This document shows, piece after piece, positions 11,412 through 23,800 of a DNA stretch of 49,761 bases; position 1 is the first letter of the stretch, and every line of letters begins with the position of its first letter. The translations under genes were made by a program, and so were the position numbers. This stretch comes from Phoronis australis (Eukaryota > Phoronida > Phoronidae): the NCBI GenBank assembly GCA_002633005.1, contig NMRA01000366.1:124222-173982 (forward strand). Reading direction: 5' to 3'. Under the pieces are notes generated by a model. The model saw only the letters and a list, made by a program, of their open reading frames with translations. It had not been told where the DNA came from and did not search any database.

Positions 11412-12056
11412 NNNNNNNNNNNNNNNNNNNNNNNNNNNNNNNNNNNNNNNNNNNNNNNNNNNNNNNNNNNNNNNNNNNNNNNNNNNNNNNNNNNNNNNNN
11501 NNNNNNNNNNNNNNNNNNNNNNNNNNNNNNNNNNNNNNNNNNNNNNNNNNNNNNNNNNNNNNNNNNNNNNNNNNNNNNNNNNNNNNNNNNNNNNNNNNNN
11601 NNNNNNNNNNNNNNNNNNNNNNNNNNNNNNNNNNNNNNNNNNNNNNNNNNNNNNNNNNNNNNNNNNNNNNNNNNNNNNNNNNNNNNNNNNNNNNNNNNNN
11701 NNNNNNNNNNNNNNNNNNNNNNNNNNNNNNNNNNNNNNNNNNNNNNNNNNNNNNNNNNNNNNNNNNNNNNNNNNNNNNNNNNNNNNNNNNNNNNNNNNNN
11801 NNNNNNNNNNNNNNNNNNNNNNNNNNNNNNNNNNNNNNNNNNNNNNNNNNNNNNNNNNNNNNNNNNNNNNNNNNNNNNNNNNNNNNNNNNNNNNNNNNNN
11901 NNNNNNNNNNNNNNNNNNNNNNNNNNNNNNNNNNNNNNNNNNNNNNNNNNNNNNNNNNNNNNNNNNNNNNNNNNNNNNNNNNNNNNNNNNNNNNNNNNNN
12001 NNNNNNNNNNNNNNNNNNNNNNNNNNNNNNNNNNNNNNNNNNNNNNNNNNNNNNNN
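11412..12056. other. assembly gap (645 N)
   Basis: An uninterrupted run of N lies between a hAT-like MITE and a (TG)n tract. Any long open frame reported across it is an artefact. Confidence 0.99.

Positions 12057-12114
<58 letters not shown>
12057..12114 (+). repeat. (TG)n microsatellite
   Basis: At least 29 perfect TG units abut the gap, so the true length is unknown. It probably explains why assembly stopped here. Confidence 0.97.
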
Positions 12115-12117
<3 letters not shown>

Positions 12118-13440
12118 ATTGCCGCAAAGGAATTTTTTTAATAGAAAGTGACAGTAACGACACACTCGCGTGGAAAGTGAGGGCCCTTTTGCATATCCAA
12201 GGAGACTGGGGCTTGACAAGGAGGCCCACGCAAAGCGCGAGAACGCGTAGAGGGTGTGGTGTGTTAGGAACTAGCATTTGATTTGCACTTGATAAAGTCG
12301 AAGGAAGCGACTTAGACAAGAGACTTAGACAAACTTCTGAGTCAATACATTACGAAGAATACACGGACGGTGAACTTCACTGACTTGTCTTCATTCTTAA
12401 TGTTAGAGTAAGCTTCATCCATAGTCATACAGAGGGAACAGGGGTTGCCCATGGTATAACCCTCAATTTTCTCGATACCACATTAAATTTATTGGGATCT
12501 CTGGCACAACATCTCGTCCACACTGTGAAATTTAGTGTAAGTGTAACAGGAACACACGAATGATTAGAGTAGTCCAGAAAAAAATATTGGAATGCATATG
12601 TATGAACCGTGGTCTGGTATAAATCTTGCTAAATCTGCTTTGTGTGTGTTTTTCAGTTACAAAATTTCTTTTAAATTTTAAAAACCTCTAACGATCGAGA
12701 ACATTCTCAAATCCAATGTCAATGTCAGCGCATCGTTGCCCAGCGGTGAGGCATCATCGCATATACACCTTGTTTAAATAAAGTCCACTACAAATAACTT
12801 ACTTTATACCACATTATTAGCGTCAAATGGCAAATACAACCGTGTAATAACCCATAAAGTTATCTCGGGCGATAATTCTCCAAAATCCACTCGGGCTCTA
12901 GATAACAGGGGATAACGACTTCACCATGTAATAATCTATATATAACTTGCGCAGCCATTTCATATTGCGTACATTAATGGCTTCGTTGGAAATCTAATAC
13001 TGTGGTGGAAAACGGTCGTAAACAAACGTGATCATAATGTATCTAGAATTTCACGGATTTACAGTGCCAAAACCATGGTGATTTGCTGTTGACAGTTTAA
13101 ATGGACATGTAGCGCTTTGGCGGCCGAAAAACGCTATTTTGGAATTGGTTTTGGAAGAGACTTATTGAAAATATTTAGCTTTGATCAGAGCTATAAAACA
13201 ACAAAATCCATTGTTTTGTGATTTGATTGAAATTTGCCAAAAATCGCCGTTGGCTGCCAGTCATTCGTTGAAATCGAGGCCGGTGATTTTACTATTTATG
13301 GGAGCTTAAAGACACTCCTTCTGCTTCATGAAACGGATTTTAACGCTAGTTAGTTCAGTTAAAACTCAAGCCCTAATAGTACTCAACAAAATCTTTTAAT
13401 TTTTATTTCCGGTGGTACAATTTACTTACGTACTTGTAAA
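12115..13440. other. intergenic, one partial foldback repeat, no gene
   Basis: Apart from the half-palindrome at 12841-12942 I see no recognisable gene or repeat. Open frames are short and compositionally ordinary. Confidence 0.45.
12841..12942 (+). mobile_element. foldback element C, degenerate copy
   Basis: The right arm (gataattctccaaaatccac, then gggctctagataa, ggggataacg, atgtaataatctat) matches the right arm of the palindrome at 20281-20466. The left arm is reduced to a short degenerate block (gtgtaataac…gttatctcggg). Confidence 0.65.
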
Positions 13441-13626
13441 CATGGTGGAATCTGTTACCCAGCGTCGTCGTCAGCTACGTGCCCATCTTCATCGGGGGTT
13501 TCGACCTTGACCTAGAACCCTCTCTGATGGTAGGTGTCTGAAGGTTGATCAGACCTCCAGCCGACGCTGGGGTTGCCATTTGTTCTCGCGTTGTAATCAC
13601 AGCCACACGGTTACTTCCTCCATCGC

Positions 13627-14823
13627 TCATATTGCAGACTTGAACACATCAACTCGCCCTCTTGATGAAATACCCAGTAGCTTTGTCATCCGCCACAGGC
13701 TGCCTGCTATGAACCCTCGACATCCAACTTCTATGGGAAGACAGAAGCATTTCCATCCATTCGCTGCACATTCCTGCGACAGCTCTGCATACTTGATCGA
13801 GTAGTTTCCTCTCGTGAGCCTCCTGCACTCTAGTCTCCCACGGCACAGTTAACTCTATCAAAATCACTACCTTCTTACTGTCTGACCACAACACTATGTG
13901 TGGTCTTAACTGTGTGACTGCAATATGTCTCTAGTGACCACATCTACCACTATCTTCCAGTCGGCAGCCATGCCTAGCACACCCGAATCGCACTTCTTAG
14001 TGGATATTCCGCCTTTGTAAGATTGGATGAATGCCTTGCCAGAGTTAGTCACCTTCATTCTCTTCAGATCTAAAACATGTGCAACACACTTAATTATCTT
14101 GTCATCGCGCCAGGTGTACTTTCCTGTAGTTAGAGGTTCTCTACAGCAGGATAGAACGTGTTCTAAGGTACACCGCTTGCCACAGCCTCTGCAGCTGTCA
14201 TCGTCAGTTTTGCCCCACATTCGAAGATTGACAGGAATTGGGAGAGTGTCATATATGGAGCCAAGTAGGAAACCCAGTCTGAACTGGTCCGAAGACAGAA
14301 GATCTTTACCAGTTATCCTTCTGCTGAACACCCCTTCCCATGATGTCCTTGCACCCTGTTTCCTCAGTCCGACTGCTTCAGCATATCTTCTCTCATTCTC
14401 CTGAGATCTAACTTCGTCCAGAACCATTTTGCGCCTCTCTTTGCCTGTTGACGACATCCACCTCTTCCCTGGAACCATACCCAATCCCTGCTTTCCATGG
14501 CAGGCGGTGCCCACGATGTCTCTATTCCTTAACCTGCTCTAGGCCTCCTCCACTGCCACAGCAGCCTTCCACTTTCTTCCAGAGTCTACCGATAATTCGC
14601 TCTCTCTGATCATCTCATCTCTTGAGTTCCGCAGAGTCAATAATGTTCTGCATTTTACTACCTTGAACTCCTCCACAATCGATGTCACTGGTAGAGAAAC
14701 AGCACCTCCTTTGATGTAAAACCCGTGTCTTGCAAAGCTTGGTGGGACACCTAACCACTTCCCTAACCATCTGCTCACCATCCTTTCCATTTTCTCTGCA
14801 GAAGAAATTGAGAAATCATACAT
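13627..14823 (-). pseudogene. 5'-truncated non-LTR retrotransposon ORF (C-terminal part of Pol)
   Basis: Read on the minus strand, three frames follow one another. 14823-14539 encodes a post-RT segment (WLGKWLGVPPSF, LPVTSIVEEFK, SGRKWKAAVAVEEA). 14514-13906 has a zinc knuckle (CRGCGKRCTLEHVLSCC) and YTWRDDKIIKCVAHVL. 13894-13627 has the endonuclease-like motif (VLWSDSKKVVILIELTVPWE) and then VGCRGF in a third frame. This order matches LINEs with a C-terminal zinc knuckle and a restriction-like endonuclease, R2/NeSL-like in architecture. The catalytic RT domain is missing, as in typical 5' truncation. Frameshifts near 14530, 13900 and 13810 break it. The usual RPD motif reads RPH, so it would be dead even if rejoined. 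The 3' end probably extends to about 13440. Confidence 0.85.
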
Positions 14824-14832
14824 TGTCAGTGG

Positions 14833-15602
14833 TCACATTACTTTAGGGAAAAGTCCAAACTGGTAACACCGGACTTTAAATCTGCCCGGGAGACCACTCT
14901 TCTCAATCTTGATCCAATTGACGCTGAGCTCCTTGATGGCTGCCAAGAAAGGCACCGTGACGTAAAGTATTGCGGAGAGGCTAAGGCTCAACCGGAAGTC
15001 CAGTTCCCGGAATTTAGGCACGTCATCTACATCGGGGACGGAACCTACGAATTGGAGACGAAAAAGAAGACCATCCGCCGGAACCTGCCGCTTCAAATAG
15101 GCGTCTTTATTTATCAGTACGCGAAGTTGCGCATATTAGAGTTTTATTACGACTTCATGTTGAGATTCGTCGACAGATCCGAATTCGAATATTGCAAGAT
15201 GAACACAGAATCGGCGTACATGTTTATATTCGGTAAACTCTAGAGGACGTGATTAAACCAGACATGCAAGCAGATTCCGAGAGGGAAAAACATCTTTGGT
15301 TTCCGCAAACAGATACGGAAGAAAACGAGGCCTACGACACGCGCACGCCCGGCTTATTGAAATTTAATTCGAAAGAGACTACTGCATCGCGCTTTGCTCT
15401 AAAACGCATTACGTGGGGACGGACGACGGTAAATCACATTTTAGCTGTAAAGGAGTATAACTCGGCCCTCAACAAAGGATTTCGGTTAGGCGGCGATAAC
15501 ACTATGTATACCTACCTGCAAAAGAGGTGCTCGTTCACCTACCTTTATTTCAAAAGACAAGTGTTCGACGACGGCGTCATCACTGGACCTTTGAACATTT
15601 AA
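14833..15602 (+). pseudogene. Polinton/Maverick-like DNA polymerase B C-terminal fragment (decayed)
   Basis: Frame 1 is open from about 14821 to the stop at 15241-15243 and contains QERHRDVKYC, LPLQIGVFIYQYAKLRILEF and YYDFMLRFVDRSEFEYCK. A second frame (15249-15602) continues with REKHLWFPQTD, YDTRTPGLLKF, GFRLGGDNTMYTY and the C-terminal DDGVITGPLNI. These are recurrent in the protein-primed family B polymerases of Polinton-like and related large DNA transposons. The catalytic motif C, normally DTDS, reads NTES. The palm region upstream of QERH does not show the family GNSAYG motif. The fragment is therefore truncated, frameshifted near 15240 and inactive. It abuts the 5'-truncation point of the minus-strand LINE. 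Confidence 0.8.
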
Positions 15603-16850
15603 TTCGGGACATTTAATAATTTGCTACTATTAGTTGGCTACTTTTACGGATAATGGTGTTTGAACGTCTTGGTGATTTTTGTAGTGTATTCAAATTTACT
15701 TTGTAATTAATACACGTTTAAACAATATCAGTTTTATGTGGTGGTCACATCACATTATAAATATTATTAGTTTAGTACCGTCGGTATCTGGGTTAGACTT
15801 TACGCGACATCTGTCGTTGATTTGAGTGGTTATCCTCTTATCATTTGTAGCGGAATATAAGCACCATTTGTTTTTGATAAATGACAACAATATGCAACGA
15901 CGACACTTGGCACACGCGAAACAATGTACCTTTTCAGCAGCGTAATCCCTCTTTTGTTTCGGCTCTCGATCCGTTGTGAGGAGCCGCAAAAACGTGCCAC
16001 GAAAGCACCGAGGTGCCTCTCTAACGGGTCCAATTAAAACTATTCCGTAATGAGGTGTGACGTCATTGACACATCCGTCCGGTAGGATGATGATGTCCCT
16101 TCATAGGCGCCAAAACCTCTTACTTTACTACTTCGCTGTCTTCACTCCAGGAGGCATCATTTCAAGAGCTTCAAATCACCAATTTCGTATCAAAAACACC
16201 AAAAAACAATCAACCCCACCAGTCGATCAGCTGTCTAATTAGAACACACGACTATTTTACTTAGCTGATTTCCGAGTTACGAGCATTTGATACAACCGGT
16301 CAAGCATTAATCCTCCTCCATTTTGTTTACTTGGACATCGCTGTTCATTCCCGTGCATGGTTTATCGGTACAAAAAGGAATGTCGAGGCTAAACGTAAAT
16401 ACGACTGAGGGGGAGGGGGAGTTAGTGCGACAACTTGGTATTTGACCACGCTGCGGCTCCTTTTACTTCCCCACTATTACACATCGGAACTACTTGGCCC
16501 AGTAATTCTGCAATTGTAACTGAGAGCGTGAGACCAAATGAAACAGGCCCCTGGACTGAAGGTTGCTCAAGTGGACTGAAAGAGGGATCCCAGAGATGCT
16601 CTGTGGTTTTGCAACACAAAATTAGAACTGTGTTCGGTTGCAGACGAACTTGAATGACCAGCCGCATAAAGGCTGCAAACTCATCAAGTTCAAACATTAT
16701 TCTCCTGCATACATTAATTAGAACTTTTCAGTTTGGGATACTCAGAATCACGCGCAAACTAGCCTACCAAGACGGCGGAGACATTCGACGGCGGTAAAAC
16801 ATAATATAACTAATCTTTCCTACTGGACTCTGAATAGAAAATATGACGTA
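15603..16850. other. intergenic, nothing recognised
   Basis: No coding motif or repeat family was identified. Transposon-derived sequence flanking the polymerase fragment may persist here beyond recognition. Confidence 0.4.
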
Positions 16851-16931
16851 ATTGGAAGGGCTTCTGGGAGCAAGGTCATGTGAACTTTTGTGGCTGCGTT
16901 CTCTGAAAATCTATTTTGTCATTTTCACTAA
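16851..16931 (+). repeat. 81-base direct repeat, copy 1
   Basis: From 'attggaagggcttctggg' to 'gtcattttcactaa', identical to 17445-17525. The flanks diverge abruptly on both sides. Confidence 0.9.
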
Positions 16932-17079
16932 GCTAAATAATTATAATTTTATCCACTGCATAAGTTTTAGAACAAAATGAAAATCATTTTCTCCAATTTG
17001 ACGTTTAAAGTTAGTCAAGTAAAAAAAACGGACGTTCTGGTTCTCGGGTGAAGCATCATCATACTAGCTGCCTTTGTGC

Positions 17080-17112
17080 GGCAAAGCTGTACATTAAATA
17101 TACAGCTTTGCG
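17080..17112. other. perfect hairpin
   Basis: CGGCAAAGCTGTA is followed, after a loop of about 7 bases, by TACAGCTTTGCGCC; the 12-base stem is nearly perfect. It lies between the two 81-base repeats. Confidence 0.6.
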
Positions 17113-17444
17113 CCGATGTGGGTAAAAAACTGAACATGTAAAATCTTTACCCGGCGAATTTTTTTTNAGAACTGTATGTAAGGGCATTTTTCGCATGTAG
17201 TTCATGGGCTGGGCGCTTACTTTAGCAAAGTCTGAAAACGCGTTGGGGCACTTGTTGAGCCATGGGCGCTAATTAGGGCGAATAGCGGCAGAATTACATA
17301 CAACAGCGTAGTTTAATGCACACAAATTACACGTCGTGCAAACCAGTCGGCCATCCCGTTTACCATCAACAATCCCAGTAGCCTTTGCGCACCCTAATTT
17401 CCGGACATGCGCAATCGTTAAATCGATTCGGTTGCAACTCCGCT

Positions 17445-17525
17445 ATTGGAAGGGCTTCTGGGAGCAAGGTCATGTGAACTTTTGTGGCTGCGTTCTCTGA
17501 AAATCTATTTTGTCATTTTCACTAA
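17445..17525 (+). repeat. 81-base direct repeat, copy 2
   Basis: Identical to 16851-16931; the two starts are 594 bases apart. It ends 165 bases upstream of the TATA box of the secreted-protein gene. A single N at 17167 lies between the copies. Confidence 0.9.
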
Positions 17526-17689
17526 TAAGCGAAACCCTGGATTTCTGAACTATAGATACTTATGTAATCTCCCCACTCCCGTATAGCATCACGCACTTTA
17601 ACAATAACATTTCCTTCAAGCAATAGACAAATCTTACAAAGGTTTTAGAAATATGCACCAAGTCAAAGGGACCTGTTCACGTCGAACGC

Positions 17690-17696
17690 TATAAAA
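17690..17696 (+). promoter_or_regulatory. TATA box of the secreted-protein gene
   Basis: TATAAAA (in 'cgctataaaagcc') lies 63 bases before the ATG. About 31 bases downstream, 'ggtcactg' at 17718-17725 resembles an initiator. This predicts a 5' UTR of about 32 bases. Confidence 0.7.
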
Positions 17697-17752
17697 GCCT
17701 ATATACAACAGACCTGGGGTCACTGAGCCGTTCGAACGAGTTCGCCAGAATC

Positions 17753-17800
17753 ATGAAATTGTGTCTAGTGGCGTTTTACTTAGTCTGCGCTGTTGCTTTG
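17753..17800 (+). CDS. secreted-protein gene exon 1: signal peptide
   Basis: ATG follows the TATA box by 63 bases. It encodes 16 residues (MKLCLVAFYLVCAVAL) and ends in phase 0 at 'gtaagg'. Hydrophobic core with an Ala/Leu end; cleavage is expected near the exon 1/2 junction. Confidence 0.85.
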
Positions 17801-20800
17801 GTAAGGTCTCTCTTCAAACTTTGACTGGTCATTTGTTAATTGGGTTTTGGACTTTTCATGTAAACAATTTGCTCGAGAACTGAATCGATACTGAAAATGT
17901 CAAAACACAGAGTAACGTTGTTTGGTCAAGATTGAAAGTCACTGTAATGGACGGTAGTTGTTCAGTCGAGTCAGCTACTTAAGGGAAATAACTGAAATTT
18001 ATTTTCAGTAATGCGAAAAATTTAGCATATTATTTGTATTGCGTCTAACGAAACTGTACCATTTACCAGTAAAAAAAACGCTTCGGAAATGATTAGACTG
18101 GTCGTGTGTAAAGGTCATGTGTATGAAAGACAGACAGTAAGCAGATTTAACATTTAAAAGTAGTTGAAATAAGGACAAAACTACTTTTAAAATCATTTAT
18201 TTTGTTTTGTGGCGCTCTAATGTTTTGATTACCTTTAAGTTTAAAACTGTGTCATTCCAACGTGCAATGAAAAGTCGTTCGAGTACACCAAAGTATCAAT
18301 AATTTCCTGCTCAGTCGATATCAGATACTGAAGGAAAACAATTGAAATTTATTTTCGGTAATTTGAAAACATAATGTATTTGCATTGCATCTAGGGAAAT
18401 GGTACATTTACCAATAAAAACGCTTCAGAAATGATGAGACAGGCCACTATGGTCGTATGTATGAAAGACATTCGGTACATTTAACATTTAAAAGTAATAC
18501 TCTTGAAATAAGGAAAACTACTTAACCATTCGCTTAGTGCTGCTCTCAAAAATTTTCCACCGAACACATAAACCATGTTTAACCATTCTTGTACATCTCT
18601 CGCGAAGACAAAGATACACTTATCTTGAAGTAATTGAATTGAAAATGATAATATGGTACACAATAATAGTTACTCTTGCAGTGCTCTGCCAGACCGAGTA
18701 CTAACGATGTGCCTGTTGGGAAGGCAGGAAACTCTGTCGGTGAGACTGTAAGAAGTCTTATCGAGGAATTGCGGGGAAGTCTCGAGAGCAGCGAAATAAA
18801 AAAATCACGTAAGTAACTTAAATTTCACCTGTGCTACAATATTACCAGTTATTTGAACAGCAGCTCAAACGGTCGTCTAAAAGCCTCTCTAAATGATGTG
18901 ATTACCGTATGGGGCAAGTTGCGCTATGAATGACTCGAGAGCATGCGCGCACCCAGCCTAAAGTATAGGGGAGTTCGAAATTTTTCGGTGTGCGGACCGT
19001 TAAGTGAAAGAAATCAACGAGGACTAAAAAAATAAGAAACGGTACCACTTGGTTCAGGCCCACGAATTGTGCATCTGCGCCGACTTCCTGTGGGATTTTG
19101 TGGGCTTTTGTCTCGTTTACTCGGACTTTTTGTTTCACTGAGGCGGACCCTTTTAGCCCAATACGCCAAATTGGGGGGCCTCGTCCGAGCCCACCGATCC
19201 CTCCTGGATGCGCCGATGGAGAGATTGCCGACCAATCTGAGTAGCTGCATACTATTTCTGAAACGTGGACGGAATAGAACGAGAGAATGCAACTTGTAAC
19301 GTATCGACAATATTATCCATTAAACTGAGCCGTGATTGCATCAGCCGCGCCACTCTCGCTTGCACGAGCCTAGATTTTTCACTTTCGAAGTAAGCACTGT
19401 ATCGGAACGTTCAGCACTTCAATTCAGACCATTCGCAATGGGCAATGCAGACGTAACCAACTTTCCACATCGAAAGTTCAGTGTCGTAAACCTGAGCATT
19501 CGTTAAGATTATTTAACGTTGTGCTTTAATGGGTAATGAACAGTAAAAATAATGTTCGATATAAAAAGCATCAGAGCAGACGGTTTTTATTCAAAACAGT
19601 AACTCGAAATATTTTTGACCTTCTTCCTTCTACTTTGATACCTATTCTAACAAAAACATAGTAGATATACATTATTACATGGCGAAGTCGTTATCCTTGA
19701 TCTAGAGCCCGGTTGAATTTTGGAGAATTATCGCCCAATGGGCGTTACCCCTGGGGACGATAGTTTTACAAAATCCGCGAAGGCTCTAGACAAGGGGAAT
19801 AACGAATGAGAACATGCAATAATCTATATCGCATATTGAACGGTAAACATTGCAATGAATCGATCTGCCTTTCACGACTCGCCTCGGCTTTGAAACTACT
19901 TTTAAGTGACAGAAACTCTGCGGGGTCGGAGGTCAGTGAACTTCTAAGAAATGCCGAGTTATTTTTGTTAAAATGTTTTTACTTAAAATCAACAGAAAAT
20001 TTAAACAAAATAGAAACAAAATGCGCCCATAAGATAGTTTCAAGCAACTAGTCTAGCTTACTACACATCTTATCATGCCAAGCTTCCACCGAGAAAATAC
20101 CGTCTGCTTAAAAGCAGGTTAACACTGGTTACCGAGTATAAAGGTCAAGTCAAAGGATCCCCACCGACACGTTACCCGCATTCAAACTGGAAGCCGATGA
20201 TTTCCATTTGAGAGAAAGTGATCGACAAATTTGCCTGAATGTCGTTTATATTGAGATTGTGCGTCGTATTTTTCACAGCGTATAAATATAGATTATTACA
20301 TGTTCTCAGCCGTTATCCCCCTTATCTAGAGCCCGAGTGGATTTTGAGAATTTTGGAGAATTATCGCCAGAGGGGCTAACGCCCCGAGGGTGATAATTCT
20401 CCAAAATCCACGAGGGCTCTGGATAAGGGGGATAACGGCTGAGAACATGTAATAATCTATTTATACCACATACTAAACGAGAAACATTGTAATGAATCGA
20501 TTTACCTTTTCTGACTCTCCACGGCTTTGTAACTACTTTCTATGTCAGAGGCCCGGGGTCGGAGATCGTGACCTTTTAAGAAAAGTCGGGCTTTTTTGTC
20601 AAATAATGCTTTTAATCAAAACCAATTGAAAACTTAAATATAATAGAAATAAATTGAATATATAAATTAAGGTTTACCAACTATTATAGCTTAAAACACA
20701 TTTTTTTCACGCTAAGCTTCGACCGGGAAATTATCGTCTGCTAAAGTAGGTTACCACTGGTAACTGAATATAATTCTCAAGTCAAAGATCCTGACGACAT

Positions 20801-23800
20801 GATACCCGCATTCAAACTGGAGATCGGTGATTTACAAGTAAGAGGACATGAGAGAAAAATTTCACTGAATTAAGATATCATTTTTACGGAAATTATGTGT
20901 CTTATTTTTCGTAGCGTATATGTACAGTACGATGCGGTTTGTTGAACATGCGATTATTGCGCGTGCTCATTTAAAGGAGCATGCCAACCAGAAACAACCT
21001 AATTTGTATCAATTTAGATCGAGTAGTTCTATTCCATAACGACACGTACGGTTGCGTTACCTGACACCTGACGGCAGACGGAGGTGTTGAAGTTGGAGAA
21101 TCTTTGTGGAGATATTTCAAATTCATTTAAACCATAAAAGGAGCTAGTTTCGTCTGACGATTAGTTAATTGAACACTCTATTTCAGCTGCCACGCCCGAA
21201 GAAATCAATGACGCAATTAGAGCCTTGGTTAAGGCATGGCCTGGAATGAAGAAAACCTTTGACGACGTTAATACAGATATCGAGGAATTGGGCAATAAAA
21301 CTGATTCCAACAGTACGTCAATGCCTTGTCTAGTATCAATTAGTAAATATTTTACTTTCAAAGTAACTGACAGCTTTCCTAAAAGTAGTACATGATGAAA
21401 ATCTTCATTTTTATATTTTAACAATCTGTGAGGTTTGTGGGTGGAACATCCTGGAGAACACAGAAGCCATTTTGCGAACGAACCCTTGAATTTGGCAATA
21501 TTTTGATTATGTTTTCTCCCATGCAGCGTGCACCGTGGTGCCGTTCATAAATTTAAAAGCTTGGCCAACGTAAGTCTAGAAACCGCAACATACCGAGGCA
21601 ATTCCAGGCCACGAAAACCCTACCCTAAACACGTTTGACGACCTCTTCCGTCGTAATGTACTCTTCTTTCGTTGGTCGGTCCTGTACCTCTCAAAGAGGG
21701 CCTGACTGGTGATTGGGAATCTACTGTGTCTTTTTCTATTTTTATGCAATTGTGAATCTGCTCTTCATGGGGTTTTTAACGATGATGTCAATTGTCACTC
21801 GTCCTACAGATATACTATGTCTTAGTTCTATTCGGTTTACCTCTCTCAGGAGGCCCCTTGAGGGATAAGGTCAACTCTCCTCTTCGCTCCCTACAAATCC
21901 GGCACTGACACAAGATATGCAGAGCTTGGCAGGACAAAACGTAATCGATAGCTCCCAGTTTTCAGAATTTTATAAATGAGAGCACACGGTGAAGTGGAAA
22001 TTTGAATTTTCAGAGGCATACGGACTCTAGGAACACGGGTTCCGTAAAATCAACTAATATTTGAAGTAATCCATAATATGGTTAGCTGTAAAGGAAATTT
22101 ATCATTGGTTGCCTAAATTCTGATGTACAGTGACTGCGAGAATCAAATGGTGTGTCGTTTTTCAGAGAATGATCTACTTGAGGTATTGAAAGGATTGTGG
22201 AAGGATTTGCGCACAAACAAAAGGAGCGCACGTTTGGCATATTTGACATTTGAACTCATTCTGAATAAAATCACTACTTACGGTAAGTTTCACACCTCTA
22301 TATGTTGCATCTAACCTTTGTCATTGCCTGGAATCCAGACTATGGTAGAATTAGACTCTGGTTTACATCTTGAAAACGAGGCCATTTGTTTAGATTGTTG
22401 ACCATACTAAGCTACGATCTGATTTGTATGCGTATTTCAATATTTAAAACTTTATCTCCCATTTTATTTCAAATTGTCTTTTGTACAATAAGTTAACCAA
22501 AAAGTTATTAACAAATTTCCCTGGTCTCGGTAAAAGTAAAATGCAGGTAGGTAAAGTTTGGCAATTTTTTTATTTTTTCTTCTTTTAAGATAATCACGTG
22601 ATGTTTTCCTCAAGCAGTAAAATTCTGTGAAAGGTGGAGAAAAGCTAAAAATTAAGGTTGAAGTGGGGCTGCGCTTCGTTTTTGTTTCGTATCAATTATA
22701 GCTATAAACCTCCAAGAAACTGACTTAAATTCATTTTATTTAAGTCTTAGACTCGTTTCAACTTCCAAACTTTTGAAACTTCCACATCCGCTATAAGTTA
22801 GTTAAAATTAAGACAAAAATTTAGTAAAAAATTCGAAGTCAAACTTAAGATCTCTTTCCTGAAACAGATTTGAGGCAAAGTTAAATTTCATCTTAAAATT
22901 GGCTGAAATTTAATATTTGTCTAAGTTAAGTCAGTTTTCTTGGAACGTGTGCCTGAACTTAACCTGTGCCTAGAGGAGGCAACCTACAATCATGGGTTTA
23001 CATCACGTGACCTACAAATTACAAGCCTGATAACTGTGATGAGAAGCGATTTCTGTGTTTAGGAAGAACTGCAAGTTCGCAACGATTTGAGATGATGCTC
23101 GGCGCTCAGTTAAAATGAAAAGACGTGACGATACGATAAATAAGCATTATGTAGATTGTCTTTTTATTGAGTGTGATTCTTCAATTCTAGGTTACTCATG
23201 GGAGGTCCACAACAACCGACTCTATCATTTGATCTTCGTTGTCAGTATAGAACTATACGAAACTGGTGCCATGAGTAAGTGAACAGTTGCATTTTAATTT
23301 CATGTTCTCAGTCATTTGGACCATCAATTACTTCAGCTTTCAATGTATTAATTTTCACATCGACTTTTCAAAATAGAAATCTAATAATGGAAAGTCAAGC
23401 ACTACGAATTTGTCTTTTTTTCTTAATTACACGTAAATGAACGAGTATTTCGACTGTTAAACTTACTCTCTCAAGTAATGTTGAATAAGAGTAACTTATG
23501 TTTTGCCAATCGCATTATCGTTTATGCAAGTTTTACTGTCAATATTTCTACATTTTTAACAGGGGCCGAAGGAGAAGAATTCATCAAAGCCTTCCACGCA
23601 GATGTCCAGGGAATACGAGACGACATTAAGTGGCTCGCTGAGGAAGTGGCCTCCGATCTTCCACAGTTTAAAAAAGGCATGTCAGTCTTTTATGATATTG
23701 TTACTGATAGCCGATTGCCACGCCCAAAACTAGCAGCGGCACCATTGGGAATTATGAGCATCAATATAGGCCTACCGTTAACTCGCATGTTACAACACTC

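Larger units (their letters stand above)
18809..21186 (+). other. intron 2 (2378 bp)
   Basis: Aligns in patches with intron 9, for example 'gagcctagatttttcact' and 'caatgggcaatgcagacg'. It is larger because it gained a 620-640 bp tandem duplication containing foldback elements (19665-20932). Confidence 0.8.

Noticed and set aside
11291-12319. Long minus-strand open frames across the N gap
   Set aside because: They exist only because N codons are read as open; the ends are a C-run and a (TG)n tract.
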